The notes under the pieces were generated by a model, which saw nothing but the letters and a program-made list of their open reading frames with translations, was not told the origin of the DNA and did not search any database. A stretch of DNA of 53,182 bases from Lachnospiraceae bacterium. Lineage in GTDB: Bacteria; Bacillota; Clostridia; Lachnospirales; Lachnospiraceae. This document shows, in pieces, positions 33,105-40,687 of the stretch. Numbering within the stretch: the first letter of the stretch is position 1; every line of letters starts with the position of its first letter. The stretch is from contig JAJPXQ010000039.1 in the NCBI GenBank assembly GCA_021205385.1, positions 1-53,182 on the forward strand. Reading direction: 5' to 3'. A program made the translations under genes and the position numbers.

Positions 33105-33383
33105 TATCCGAGTTCAAGAACGCGATCGAATGGCTCTGCCTGTCGGGCATTGTATCGCGCGTATTCAAGGCGGAGCAGATTAAAAAGCCGCTGGATCATT
33201 ATTCAGCGCGACGGTCAGCTCATTCCCATTGAGGTGAAGTCGGCTGACAATACCAGGGCAAAGAGCCTGAAGCGCTATATGGAGCTCTATCAGCCCGCCT
33301 ATGCGATCAAGCTTTCTTCAAAAAACTTTGGATTTGAAGACGGCAAAAAGACGGTGCCGCTTTACGCTGCGTTTTGTATTTGA
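33105..33383 (+). pseudogene. remnant of AAA/DUF4143 ATPase gene
   Basis: Two pieces of a DUF4143-type protein lie in different frames. First VSEFKNAIEWLCLSGIVSRV then FKAEQIKKPL (from 33105), the conserved 'F.NAI.WL..AG' helix. Then, out of frame, IIQRDGQLIPIEVKSADNTR and AKSLKRYMELYQPAYAIKLS, ending PLYAAFCI at 33383. The ATPase domain and the part between the two pieces are missing, so the gene is dead. It differs from the intact DUF4143 ATPase at 36600. It shows that element 2 has taken on and lost genes. Confidence 0.75.
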
Positions 33384-33388
33384 CAGCG

Positions 33389-33940
33389 TTATCCAATCGA
33401 TTTTCCCAGGTTGTAAGCCTGCTGGAGCTCCGATTTTCCCTTGATATCGCCTGTCTCCATGTTGCCTCCGGCCAGTATGTGCCCAAGATTCTGCCACTGC
33501 AGATGCTCCGTCAGGTGATCATAATAGAGAACAGCGTCCTCGAACCCGTATCCTTCCGCCGCCATCAAAAGTGCCGAAGATTTTCCGTTTCCACGCAGTA
33601 GGTTTGTGCCGCCTTCTTCCAGCGCGAACAGACGGTCGAGTGCTGTGCGCAGCTGCCCGCTCATTGTCCAGTAATAGAGAGGGCTGGCGAGGACGAGCAC
33701 ATCGCAGGCCCGGACAGCCGGGTAAATCTGCGTCATATCATCCAGCTGCACGCAGGGACAATCTCGCTTGCTGTGTCCGCCGAAGCAGCCCTTGCATCCA
33801 TGTATATTCATCTTGTCCAGAAAAAACTCTGTGACGTTGTGTCCTGTGTTTTCGGCACCCTCCCGGAATGCCTGTACCAGAGCGGATGTATTGCCGTTTC
33901 TGCGGGGACTGCCGTTTAAAATTACGATCTTCCTGCTCAT
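33389..33940 (-). CDS. flavodoxin-fold NAD(P)H-dependent FMN reductase family protein
   Basis: A 183-aa cytosolic flavoprotein: FMN phosphate loop ILNGSPRRNGNTSALVQAF at residues 5-23, a Cys-rich insert (CKGCFGGHSKRDCPC, about residues 46-60) seen in iron-sulfur flavoprotein-like reductases, and ASPLYYWTMSGQLRTALDRL near residue 83. It may reduce quinones, nitro compounds or other electrophiles. The start at 33940 (second of two close ATGs) follows AAAGGAG with the better spacing. It is divergent from an HxlR-type regulator, a common redox-stress pairing, and both are inside element 2. Confidence 0.82.
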   Translation of the reverse strand: MSRKIVILNGSPRRNGNTSALVQAFREGAENTGHNVTEFFLDKMNIHGCKGCFGGHSKRDCPCVQLDDMTQIYPAVRACDVLVLASPLYYWTMSGQLRTALDRLFALEEGGTNLLRGNGKSSALLMAAEGYGFEDAVLYYDHLTEHLQWQNLGHILAGGNMETGDIKGKSELQQAYNLGKSIG

Positions 33941-33964
33941 TTTCATTTTCTCCTTTACATAGAA

Positions 33965-33993
33965 TTGACTTTTCCTGCTGCTGATATTATCAT
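33965..33993 (+). promoter_or_regulatory. sigma-A promoter of hxlR-type gene
   Basis: TTGACT (33965-33970), 17-nt spacer, TATCAT (33988-33993), in the gap between the divergent flavodoxin and HxlR genes. Confidence 0.6.
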
Positions 33994-34017
33994 CATAGCA
34001 AGAATGGAAAAGAAAAC

Positions 34018-34044
34018 AAGTACGCACATGAAAGTGCGATACTT
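34018..34044. promoter_or_regulatory. inverted repeat, candidate HxlR operator
   Basis: AAGTACGCAC (34018-34027) and GTGCGATACTT (34034-34044) form an inverted repeat with one unpaired base. It lies between the hxlR promoter and its start codon, a good place for autorepression. Confidence 0.5.
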
Positions 34045-34063
34045 ACCTGAAGGAGAGTGTAAA

Positions 34064-34396
34064 ATGAGTGATCGCTACATCGCAAATGAAAGTCTCGGAA
34101 CAACGGGATTCAGCTACACCCTGTCGTTAATCAACGGGAAATACAAGATGACGATTCTCTATACGCTGATGGAATTTGGCGTGGTAAGGTTCAATGAGAT
34201 GAAGCGGTATATCGGAGATATTTCTTATAAAACACTCAGTTCCACTCTGAAAGAGCTGGAAGCGGATCAGCTGGTTCACCGAAAAGAATATCCTCAGATC
34301 CCTCCAAAGGTTGAGTACAGCCTGACCGAAAGAGGGAGGTCCCTGATTCCCATTTTGGATGGAATGTGCGAGTGGGGAGACAAGAACAGATTATAA
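34064..34396 (+). CDS. HxlR-family winged-helix regulator
   Basis: A 110-aa MarR/HxlR-type DNA-binding protein. The family pattern is plain: LSLINGKYKMTILYTLMEFG (about residues 17-36), VRFNEMKRYIGDISYKTLSS, LKELEADQLVHRKEYPQIPP and VEYSLTERGRSLIPIL. GAAGGAGAG precedes the ATG at 34064. Position and divergent arrangement suggest it controls the flavodoxin-type reductase and itself, perhaps through the inverted repeat at 34018-34044. The family cysteine used by redox sensors such as YodB is not in the N-terminus here, so the signal is unclear. Confidence 0.88.
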   Translation: MSDRYIANESLGTTGFSYTLSLINGKYKMTILYTLMEFGVVRFNEMKRYIGDISYKTLSSTLKELEADQLVHRKEYPQIPPKVEYSLTERGRSLIPILDGMCEWGDKNRL

Positions 34397-34527
34397 AATT
34401 CAAGTATAGACCTTTGCTTATCTGAAGGACAATGAGGAGTGGAAAGCGCTCCTTGGCTCGAAAGAATCCCTTTTCTTCTCTCCCGTTCTGGGGTAAAATA
34501 CAGGAAAAGGGCAGCGAGGTGAAAAAA

Positions 34528-35628
34528 GTGAAGCAAGATCCGTTCAGGGAATATATGAGAGAGTCTGAGCCGGATAAACGGGATAAGGGTTACGCGTGGC
34601 ACACGGCCATCGGCCTGCAGGCAGTCGATGGATTGACGACGTCGGAATATTTGCAGCACACTGCCGTTCGCAATATCGAGGGGGAAATATCTTTCGAGGA
34701 GGCGAATGCACTTTTACAGACCTATTACGAGGAAAATCCGGCCGGTGATATGGAAGATCGCACCGAAGAGGCCGACAAGGTTTCAGCACGGATTGCAGCG
34801 CTCTTGTCCGAGCGTGCGTTTAGTTTCACGTCGAATACATATCTTTCCATTCATAAAAAGCTTTTTACTGGTATCTATTCTCATGCAGGAAGGTTCCGCG
34901 ATTATAACATCACGAAAAAGGAATGGGTACTGGACGGAGCGACAGTGATCTATGGAAGTGCCACGGAACTGCCGGAAACGCTGGAATATGATCTTTCAGA
35001 GGAGAAAAGGTTCTCCTACAGGAATCTCTCGATGGATGAGACGATCCATCATCTTGCGATATTTGTATCCAGATTGTGGCAGATTCATGTATTTGAAGAG
35101 GGAAATACCAGAACGACGGCGGTGTTTTTCATCAAGTATCTCCGCACGCTTGGTTTTGATGTAACGAATGACATCTTTGCCGAGAATGCATGGTATTTTC
35201 GGAATGCGCTGGTCAGGGCAAATTATAATGACCTGAAAAATGGGATTCACGAAACCACGGAATATCTGGAGCGCTTTCTGCGCAATCTTCTGCTGAATGA
35301 GAAACATCCGCTTCATAACCGGAGTCTGCACATCAGCGGAACTTTCTACACCGTGGGAAAAGCGAACATTGACAGTTCAAAAGCGAACATTGAGGAGGAA
35401 AAAGTGAACATAGAAGAGCGCTTTACGCCGAAGACCGCGGCTCATGTTCAGAAACTGTTCGAGGCATTTGGCTTTCAGACAATCTTTGGCAGGGCGGATG
35501 TTCAGCGCGTGCTCGGATTGAAGGAGACAAGAAGCTCGGCCCTGCTGCGCCAGATGGCGGAAGCCGGAGTTACCAGACCGGTGTCCGGCTACGGAAAAGG
35601 AAAGTATCACTTTCAATGGCTTGAGTAG
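34528..35628 (+). CDS. Fic-domain AMP-transferase-type protein
   Basis: A 366-aa Fic protein. The core motif HVFEEGNTRTTAVFFIKYL (His near residue 187) fits HxFx(D/E)GN(G/T)R, so it can probably transfer AMP or a related group to a target protein. An inhibitory-helix-like RNIEGE near residue 50 is present but lacks the usual S/T. A C-terminal winged-helix region (about residues 285-366) with a repeated 'KANI..' linker may bind DNA or a partner. GTG at 34528 is favoured by GAGGTGA upstream; GTG at 34519 is possible. Such proteins are often toxins or regulators. It lies within element 2. Confidence 0.83.
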   Translation: MKQDPFREYMRESEPDKRDKGYAWHTAIGLQAVDGLTTSEYLQHTAVRNIEGEISFEEANALLQTYYEENPAGDMEDRTEEADKVSARIAALLSERAFSFTSNTYLSIHKKLFTGIYSHAGRFRDYNITKKEWVLDGATVIYGSATELPETLEYDLSEEKRFSYRNLSMDETIHHLAIFVSRLWQIHVFEEGNTRTTAVFFIKYLRTLGFDVTNDIFAENAWYFRNALVRANYNDLKNGIHETTEYLERFLRNLLLNEKHPLHNRSLHISGTFYTVGKANIDSSKANIEEEKVNIEERFTPKTAAHVQKLFEAFGFQTIFGRADVQRVLGLKETRSSALLRQMAEAGVTRPVSGYGKGKYHFQWLE

Positions 35629-35637
35629 AGGTGAGTT

Positions 35638-36432
35638 ATGGAATATTTCTGGTATATCGTTGCGGCGCTGGGCGCGGGCGTCGGTACCGGCCTGGCCGGT
35701 CTGTCCGCGGCGACAGTGATGGTCCCGATTCTGATCGTGCTCTGCCCCTCCTTTGGCGGGGAGTACGGCGCGTATCAGGCGACGGCCATCGCGTTGGCGT
35801 CGGACATCCTGGGATCGGCTGTGACGACCTCCGTCTACGCGAAAAACAAGCGGATTGATCTAAAGCACGGCTGGGTCATGCTGGTCTGCATCATCGGACT
35901 CAGCGCGGTCGGCAGCTATGCCGCCTATCTGGTGGGAAATGTGGTGCTGGGCGGCTTCACCCTGATCCTGACCTTCTGCATTGGCATTCGATTCCTGATC
36001 AAACCTGATACCTCGAAGGAGGGAGCGGACGCCTCCCATGTGCGGCTGGGCTGGAAGGAGATTCTCATATCGCTGTTTTTTGGCCTGACGATCGGCTTCG
36101 GCACAGGCTTCGTGGGGACCGGCGGCGGTATGATGATGCTGGTCGTCTTTACGGCGTTTCTGGGCTATGATCTGAAAACCGCGGTTGGCACCAGCACCTT
36201 CATCATGACCTTCACCGCCCTGATCGGCTTTGTCAGCCATTCGCTGATTCACCCGGCCATCGTGCTGGAGCGCTGGCCTGTGCTGATCATCTGCATCGTC
36301 ACCGCGACGGCGGCGTCTCTAGTCTCCGCCCAGTTCGCAAACCGTGTGAACAACAAGACCGTGGGAAGGGTCACGGGTGTGATTCTGACGATCCTGGGCG
36401 CTGCCATGATCTACCTTAACTATTTTTGTTAA
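35638..36432 (+). CDS. TauE/SafE-family sulfite or anion exporter-type permease
   Basis: A 264-aa membrane protein with eight hydrophobic spans in two similar halves: GTGLAGLSAATVMVPILIVL near residue 17 and FGTGFVGTGGGMMMLVVFTA near residue 153, the repeated glycine-rich TauE/SafE signature. The family moves sulfite, sulfonates or other small anions. It starts 9 nt after the Fic stop with GAGGTGAG, so the two are probably co-translated. It is cargo of element 2. Specificity is unknown. Confidence 0.88.
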   Translation: MEYFWYIVAALGAGVGTGLAGLSAATVMVPILIVLCPSFGGEYGAYQATAIALASDILGSAVTTSVYAKNKRIDLKHGWVMLVCIIGLSAVGSYAAYLVGNVVLGGFTLILTFCIGIRFLIKPDTSKEGADASHVRLGWKEILISLFFGLTIGFGTGFVGTGGGMMMLVVFTAFLGYDLKTAVGTSTFIMTFTALIGFVSHSLIHPAIVLERWPVLIICIVTATAASLVSAQFANRVNNKTVGRVTGVILTILGAAMIYLNYFC

Positions 36433-36539
36433 ACGTCTCTTTTTTATCCGTTTTGCGATATAGTTGGATCGATGTACCTGCCAGATTATATTAAAATTAA
36501 AATTTTATTGGTTGTAACTTATAAAAAATGGATTTCGCG

Positions 36540-36567
36540 TTGAAATCAGATATAATAGTGATAAAAT
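36540..36567 (+). promoter_or_regulatory. promoter candidate for the AAA/DUF4143 gene
   Basis: TTGAAA (36540-36545), 16-nt spacer, TAAAAT (36562-36567), in a notably AT-rich stretch between the TauE/SafE gene and the ATPase gene. Confidence 0.5.
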
Positions 36568-36599
36568 ATATTGGAAATCCTGGAAGGGAGAGGTTCTTC

Positions 36600-37814
36600 A
36601 TGATAAAACGGGAAGCTTATATGAGTCGTATCCGGCCTTTTATCGGGAATGAGCTGATCAAGGTTCTGACCGGTATCCGCCGCAGTGGAAAGTCCGTCAT
36701 GCTGCAGCTCATTCAGGAGGAGTTGATCGAGAACGGTATTGATCCGGGGCAGTTCATTTCCCTGAATTTTGAGAATATGAGCAACGCACAGCTTTGCAGC
36801 GCTTCTGCCCTGCATGAGGAGATTATTCATCAGGCGGAGAAAATCGGCGGCAAGGTTTATCTGTTTTTTGATGAAATACAGGAAGTGACAGACTGGGAAA
36901 AGTGTATCAATTCTTTTCGCGTAGAATTGGATTGTGACATTTATATTACCGGTTCCAATGCCAGGCTGCTCTCCGGAGAGCTGGCTACTTACCTTGCCGG
37001 GCGTTATGTAGAATTTGTGATCTATCCGTTCTCGTTTGGGGAGTTTCGGGAGCTGTATCACAGCGTTTTTCCGGACGCGGATGACAGACAATGCTTCGCA
37101 AAGTATCTGACGCTGGGCGGAATGCCCTATCTTGCCAACCTTCGTTATGACGATGCGGCCAGCCGCCAGTATCTGCGCGATCTGTTCAACTCTGTCGAGC
37201 TGAAGGATGTCGTCAGGAGAAATAATATCCGGGATGTGGATATGCTGGAACGAATCATTGCTTATCTTACTGCCAATGTCGGTACCACGTTTTCCGCAAC
37301 GGCCATTTCCAGATATTTGAAAAACGAAGGACGCCCGGTATCGACGGAAACAGTACTCAATTATATCAAAGCCTGCACGGACGCCTTTCTGTTTTACCGG
37401 GTGAAACGGCAGGATCTGCAGGGCAAAAAGATACTGACCGTCAACGAAAAATACTATGTTGCCGATCATGGTATCCGGGAGGCTGTGTTTGGCGGCAATA
37501 CAAAAGACATTCAGCTGGTTCTGGAAAATATTGTTTTTATGGAACTTCTGCGCCGTGGCTATTCTGTTACCATCGGAAAACTGTCCGACAGGGAGGTCGA
37601 TTTCGTATGTGAATATCAGAGCAGAAAGCTGTATGTCCAGGTCTCTTATCTGCTAGCTTCGGAGGAGACGATCCGGCGGGAGTTTGGCGCCCTGGCTGCT
37701 ATCCGCGATAATTTTCCCAAATATGTCGTCACGATGGATGAAGTGGACATGAGCCGGGACGGAATCAGGCACTTTAATATTCGTGATTTTCTGCTGGCAG
37801 AGGAGTGGAACTGA
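36600..37814 (+). CDS. AAA ATPase with DUF4143 C-terminal domain
   Basis: A 404-aa cytosolic protein: Walker A TGIRRSGKSVML near residue 26, Walker B-type VYLFFDEIQEV near 85, sensor ITGSNARLLSGELATYLAGR near 118, then the DUF4143 nuclease-like C-terminal domain (DREVDFVCEYQSRKLYVQV near residue 333). This family is common in anaerobe genomes and in accessory DNA; its task is unsettled. The start at 36600 follows GAAGGGAGAGG. It ends 4 nt before the attR2 element half-site, so it is the right-edge gene of element 2. The broken DUF4143 gene at 33105-33383 is from a different subgroup. Confidence 0.85.
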   Translation: MIKREAYMSRIRPFIGNELIKVLTGIRRSGKSVMLQLIQEELIENGIDPGQFISLNFENMSNAQLCSASALHEEIIHQAEKIGGKVYLFFDEIQEVTDWEKCINSFRVELDCDIYITGSNARLLSGELATYLAGRYVEFVIYPFSFGEFRELYHSVFPDADDRQCFAKYLTLGGMPYLANLRYDDAASRQYLRDLFNSVELKDVVRRNNIRDVDMLERIIAYLTANVGTTFSATAISRYLKNEGRPVSTETVLNYIKACTDAFLFYRVKRQDLQGKKILTVNEKYYVADHGIREAVFGGNTKDIQLVLENIVFMELLRRGYSVTIGKLSDREVDFVCEYQSRKLYVQVSYLLASEETIRREFGALAAIRDNFPKYVVTMDEVDMSRDGIRHFNIRDFLLAEEWN

Positions 37815-37818
37815 GTTT

Positions 37819-37860
37819 GTTTTTACACGATCGCAGCAGAGCAGAAAGCGCGCACAACCT
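37819..37860. repeat. attR of element 2
   Basis: Element half GTTTTTACACGATCGCAGCA (37819-37838), centre GA (37839-37840), then cotJC half GCAGAAAGCG. Joined with the attL2 element half it gives the predicted attP2. Confidence 0.8.
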
Positions 37861-38054
37861 ACGACAATCTGATCCGCATCATTCAGGATCCGGAAGTCCT
37901 CGATCCCTTACGTTTCCTGCGGGCGCGTGAGGTCGTGCACTTCCAACGCTTCGGTGAAGCCCTGCGTATTGTGCAGGATCATCTCGACGCCAATAATTTC
38001 TATATCATGAATCCGGAGTTTGACACGGGTGTGCAGGGAAAGTGCGTGGATTAA
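37833..38054 (+). CDS. cotJC: cotJC 3' segment, after element 2
   Basis: The last 71 codons of cotJC: EQKARTTYDNLIRIIQDPEV, LDPLRFLRAREVVHFQRFGE, ALRIVQDHLDANNFYIMNPE and FDTGVQGKCVD, then TAA at 38054. It has no start or ribosome site. It holds the second metal-binding helix (EVVH, an ExxH) needed by the Mn-catalase-like fold. Segments 25375-25469, 29791-30102 and 37841-38054 add up to 621 nt, one 206-aa CotJC without any frame break. The lack of stops or frameshifts in all three segments suggests selection still acts on the joined gene. Confidence 0.93.
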   Translation, partial: AAEQKARTTYDNLIRIIQDPEVLDPLRFLRAREVVHFQRFGEALRIVQDHLDANNFYIMNPEFDTGVQGKCVD

Positions 38055-38142
38055 ATTTTACACGATTTTTACAGGAATGACAATGCAGATTTTACATCCC
38101 GTTCTTATACTGGACTTAACAGATGAGAAGGGGGTGGCTGCA

Positions 38143-38343
38143 ATGAAGCACCTGTTGGATAAATGGAAGAAAACAGCGATGGAGAACCCGCGGCTCAGCA
38201 TGCTTGTCTCCTGGGCGCTGATGTGGGCACTGGGAACAATTCTGAAAATCCCGGCTGCGGTGACCGCACTGGTCATTCTTCTGGTCGGTTATCTGGGCCA
38301 GTTTATCTGGATGATGCGCACAGGACAGTTGTCCGGAAACTGA
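38143..38343 (+). CDS. small two-span membrane protein
   Basis: A 66-aa protein starting MKHLLDKWKKTAMENPRLS, with two hydrophobic stretches (about residues 19-34 and 38-57) and a short polar tail. AAGGGGG precedes the ATG at 38143. It lies 88 nt after the end of cotJC and 14 nt before a strong terminator. No family is recognised; a small sporulation or envelope protein is possible but unproven. Confidence 0.55.
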   Translation: MKHLLDKWKKTAMENPRLSMLVSWALMWALGTILKIPAAVTALVILLVGYLGQFIWMMRTGQLSGN

Positions 38344-38357
38344 AAATTACAGAAAGG

Positions 38358-38408
38358 CAGCCGTCCGGCAGACTTTTAAAGCAGCCGGACGGCTGTTTCT
38401 TATTGACA
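38358..38408 (+). terminator. terminator after the small membrane protein
   Basis: CAGCCGTCCGGC (38358-38369) pairs with GCCGGACGGCTG (38384-38395), 12 bp, followed by TTTCTTATT. Confidence 0.85.
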
Positions 38409-38489
38409 AAGTGCCGTCTCTTCCTGTACCTTTGAATGAGACAGGCCTGGCCCGTTTTACCGGCTGACCAGGTGGAAAGGCATGATGGA

Positions 38490-39167
38490 ATGATAAAATC
38501 AGTGATATTTGATCTGGATGACACGTTGTACAGCTATCAGGATGCGCATGCAATAGCGCTCGCAGAGCTTTCTGTCTATGCAGAACAGGAACTGGGTATC
38601 CCGCGGGAAGAGTTCCCGGGGTTGTATCAGAGCCGTCTGGAAGCGGCGCAGAAACTTATGGGCAATGTGGCGGCAACGCACAATCGCCTGCTCCGCGCCC
38701 AGATGATCCTGGAGGACAGAGGTTTGCCGCTGCATCCGCACGCGCTCCGGATGTGCGATATCTACTGGGATTCATTTCTTGGAGCGATGAAGCCTTTTGC
38801 AGAGGCGCAGGACACCCTTGCCGCGCTGCGGGAACGCGGCATCCGCGTCGGGATTGGGACCAATATGACGGCATATATGCAGCTTAAAAAGCTGGAACAG
38901 ATGGAGCTCCTGCCCCTTGTAGATTTTTATGTTTCCAGTGAGGAGGCCACGGCAGAAAAACCTGCGCCTGCGTTTTTCGCAAGATGTGTCCAGAAAGCGT
39001 CCTGCAGGGCCGGGGAGTGTCTGTTTGTGGGAGACAGCCTGGAAATGGACGTCCGCGGAGCTCTCGATGCCGGCCTGCATGCGGTCTGGTTCCGGCCGGA
39101 GGGTCTGGTCTTGGAAGAGAAGGTCACGCAGATTATAAAACTGTTGGAGGTTATGGCGCTGCTGTAA
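38490..39167 (+). CDS. HAD-superfamily hydrolase
   Basis: A 225-aa cytosolic HAD phosphatase: nucleophile motif VIFDLDDTLYSYQDAHAIAL at the start (Asp8 and Asp10), a helical cap, motif II GIGTNMTAYMQLKKLEQM near residue 130, motif III lysine in ATAEKPAPAFFARC and acidic motif IV LFVGDSLEMDVRGALDAG near residue 183. It resembles YjjG/haloacid dehalogenase-like phosphatases. The start at 38490 gives the proper N-terminus, with GGTGGAAAGG upstream; the longer frame is rejected. It stands alone between a terminator and a tRNA. The substrate is unknown. Confidence 0.88.
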   Translation: MIKSVIFDLDDTLYSYQDAHAIALAELSVYAEQELGIPREEFPGLYQSRLEAAQKLMGNVAATHNRLLRAQMILEDRGLPLHPHALRMCDIYWDSFLGAMKPFAEAQDTLAALRERGIRVGIGTNMTAYMQLKKLEQMELLPLVDFYVSSEEATAEKPAPAFFARCVQKASCRAGECLFVGDSLEMDVRGALDAGLHAVWFRPEGLVLEEKVTQIIKLLEVMALL

Positions 39168-39174
39168 TTTCTTC

Positions 39175-39203
39175 TTGCTTTTTCATAAAGCCTGCGATAT
39201 AAT
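39175..39203 (+). promoter_or_regulatory. sigma-A promoter of tRNA-Pro
   Basis: TTGCTT (39175-39180), 17-nt spacer, TATAAT (39198-39203), 11 nt before the tRNA. Confidence 0.75.
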
Positions 39204-39214
39204 TGTTGCGTTGT

Positions 39215-39289
39215 CGGGGTATGGCTCAGTTTGGCTAGAGCACACGGCTGGGGGCCGTGGGGTCGCAGGTTCGAATCCTGTTACCCCGA
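39215..39289 (+). tRNA. tRNA-Pro (GGG)
   Basis: A 75-nt cloverleaf: acceptor CGGGGTA/TACCCCG, D stem GCTC/GAGC, anticodon stem CACGG/CCGTG with loop CTGGGGG (anticodon GGG), variable GGGTC, T arm GCAGG-TTCGAAT-CCTGT, discriminator A. CCA is not encoded. Confidence 0.95.
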
Positions 39290-39324
39290 CTTTTGAGGGA
39301 CTGCCGGAGGGCGTGCTCCAGAGA

Positions 39325-39353
39325 GGGAGTCTGTTTTTACAGACTCCCTTTTC
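39325..39353 (+). terminator. terminator after tRNA-Pro
   Basis: GGGAGTCTGT (39325-39334), TTTT loop, ACAGACTCCC (39339-39348), then TTTTC. Confidence 0.85.
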
Positions 39354-39380
39354 GTGATAGAGAGGAAGGATGGACTACTG

Positions 39381-40652
39381 ATGAAAAAGACGCCGTTTGT
39401 GACCAGAGAACAGATCGAAGAGATCGCGAAAACATATCCTACGCCTTTTCATATCTATGACGAGAGAAGTATCCGGGAAAATGTAAAAAATCTTTATGAG
39501 GCTTTTTCCTGGAATCCGGGCTACAAAGAGTATTTTGCCGTGAAGGCGACGCCGAATCCCTTCCTGATGGAGATCCTGAAGGAGTATGGCTGCGGCAGCG
39601 ACTGCTCCTCGGAGGCGGAGCTGCTTCTCTCGGAGGCGGTCGGGATAAATGGTCAGGATATCATGTTTTCTTCCAACGATACCCCGCCGGAGGAGTTCGC
39701 CCTGTGTGAAAAGCTGGGCGGTATCATCAATCTGGATGATATTACGCATATTGCGGTGGTTGAGCAGACGCTCGGTTATCTTCCGAAGACCATGAGCTGC
39801 CGTTACAATCCGGGCGGATACTTTAAGATGAGCAACGGCATCATGGACAATCCCGGCGACGCCAAGTACGGTATGACGGAGGCGCAGATGATCGAAGCCT
39901 TCCGGATCATGAAGGAAAAGGGCGTGGAGCATTTTGGAATTCATGCTTTCCTGGCGAGCAATACGGTGACGAATGAATATTACCCGCTGCTGGCAAAGGT
40001 ACTGTTTGAGCTGGCGGTTCGCCTGAAGGAAGCGACAGGCGTGCATATCAGCTTTATCAACCTCTCCGGCGGGATCGGGATCCCCTACCGGCCGGATCAG
40101 GAGCCGAACGATATCTTCGTCATCGGCGAGGGGGTGCGCAGTGTCTACGAGGAGATTCTCGTGCCCGCCGGTATGGGCGATGTATCTCTCTGCACGGAGC
40201 TGGGACGCTATATGACAGGCCCCTTTGGCGCGCTGGTGACAAAGGCGATCCATGAGAAACACACACACAAGGAATATATCGGTGTGGACGCCTGCGCGGC
40301 GAATCTGATGCGTCCGGCGATCTATGGCGCCTATCATCATGTGACGGTGCTGGGAAAGGAGAATGAGCCCTGTGATCACATCTATGATGTGACCGGCTCC
40401 CTCTGTGAAAACTGTGACAAATTCGCGGTGGATCGCGCGCTGCCCAGGATCGAGAAGGGCGATTATCTCTTTATTCATGATGCGGGCGCGCACGGACACT
40501 CGATGGGATATAATTACAACGGAAAACTGCGTTCCGCGGAGCTCCTTTTACGGGAGGACGGCTCGGTACAGCTGATCCGACGGGCAGAGACGCTGAATGA
40601 TTATTTTGCAACTTTCGACTGTTTTGAAGTCGGGAAAAAGCTGATCCGGTAA
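39381..40652 (+). CDS. lysA: diaminopimelate decarboxylase family protein
   Basis: A 423-aa PLP enzyme of the alanine-racemase-fold decarboxylases, probably making lysine from meso-diaminopimelate. Visible: PTPFHIYDERSIRENV near residue 20, PLP lysine in YFAVKATPNPFLMEIL near 50, HAFLASNT near 194, SGGIGIPYRPDQEP near 228, ELGRYMTGPFGALVT near 274 and the CENCDKFAVDR region with the active-site Cys. The start at 39381 follows GAGGAAGGA. It begins a one-strand run of envelope genes (gap 35 nt to the next). DAP is also a peptidoglycan component, which fits these neighbours. Another amino-acid decarboxylase of this family is possible. Confidence 0.85.
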   Translation: MKKTPFVTREQIEEIAKTYPTPFHIYDERSIRENVKNLYEAFSWNPGYKEYFAVKATPNPFLMEILKEYGCGSDCSSEAELLLSEAVGINGQDIMFSSNDTPPEEFALCEKLGGIINLDDITHIAVVEQTLGYLPKTMSCRYNPGGYFKMSNGIMDNPGDAKYGMTEAQMIEAFRIMKEKGVEHFGIHAFLASNTVTNEYYPLLAKVLFELAVRLKEATGVHISFINLSGGIGIPYRPDQEPNDIFVIGEGVRSVYEEILVPAGMGDVSLCTELGRYMTGPFGALVTKAIHEKHTHKEYIGVDACAANLMRPAIYGAYHHVTVLGKENEPCDHIYDVTGSLCENCDKFAVDRALPRIEKGDYLFIHDAGAHGHSMGYNYNGKLRSAELLLREDGSVQLIRRAETLNDYFATFDCFEVGKKLIR

Positions 40653-40687
40653 TCGTGAGAACCGACCGGGTTGGGAGGAGAGAGAAA

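Larger units (their letters stand above)
30095..37840. mobile_element. element 2: 7738-bp serine-recombinase element inside cotJC
   Basis: Bounded by direct repeats GCAGCAGA (30095-30102 and 37833-37840). Joining its two inner ends gives a 42-bp near-palindrome, 20 + GA + 20, with 17 of 20 pairs matching. It contains threonine aldolase, a large serine recombinase with a coupled small ORF, a broken DUF4143 ATPase, a flavodoxin/HxlR pair, Fic, TauE/SafE and an AAA ATPase. Exact removal joins codon 136 of cotJC in frame (GA|G). It differs from element 1 in recombinase, core and centre dinucleotide, so the two entered cotJC separately. Confidence 0.85.

Noticed and set aside
32714-33199. Minus-strand frame overlapping the recombinase 2 start
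   Set aside because: The neighbouring frame ending at 32766 has the better ribosome site and ATGA coupling; this one gives Pro/Arg-rich sequence.
30095-37840. Element 2 as an intact prophage or conjugative element
   Set aside because: No capsid, tail, relaxase or type IV secretion genes were found in any frame.
39215-39289. tRNA-Pro as the attachment site of an element
   Set aside because: No second copy of the tRNA 3' end was seen nearby; the integration targets are in cotJC.
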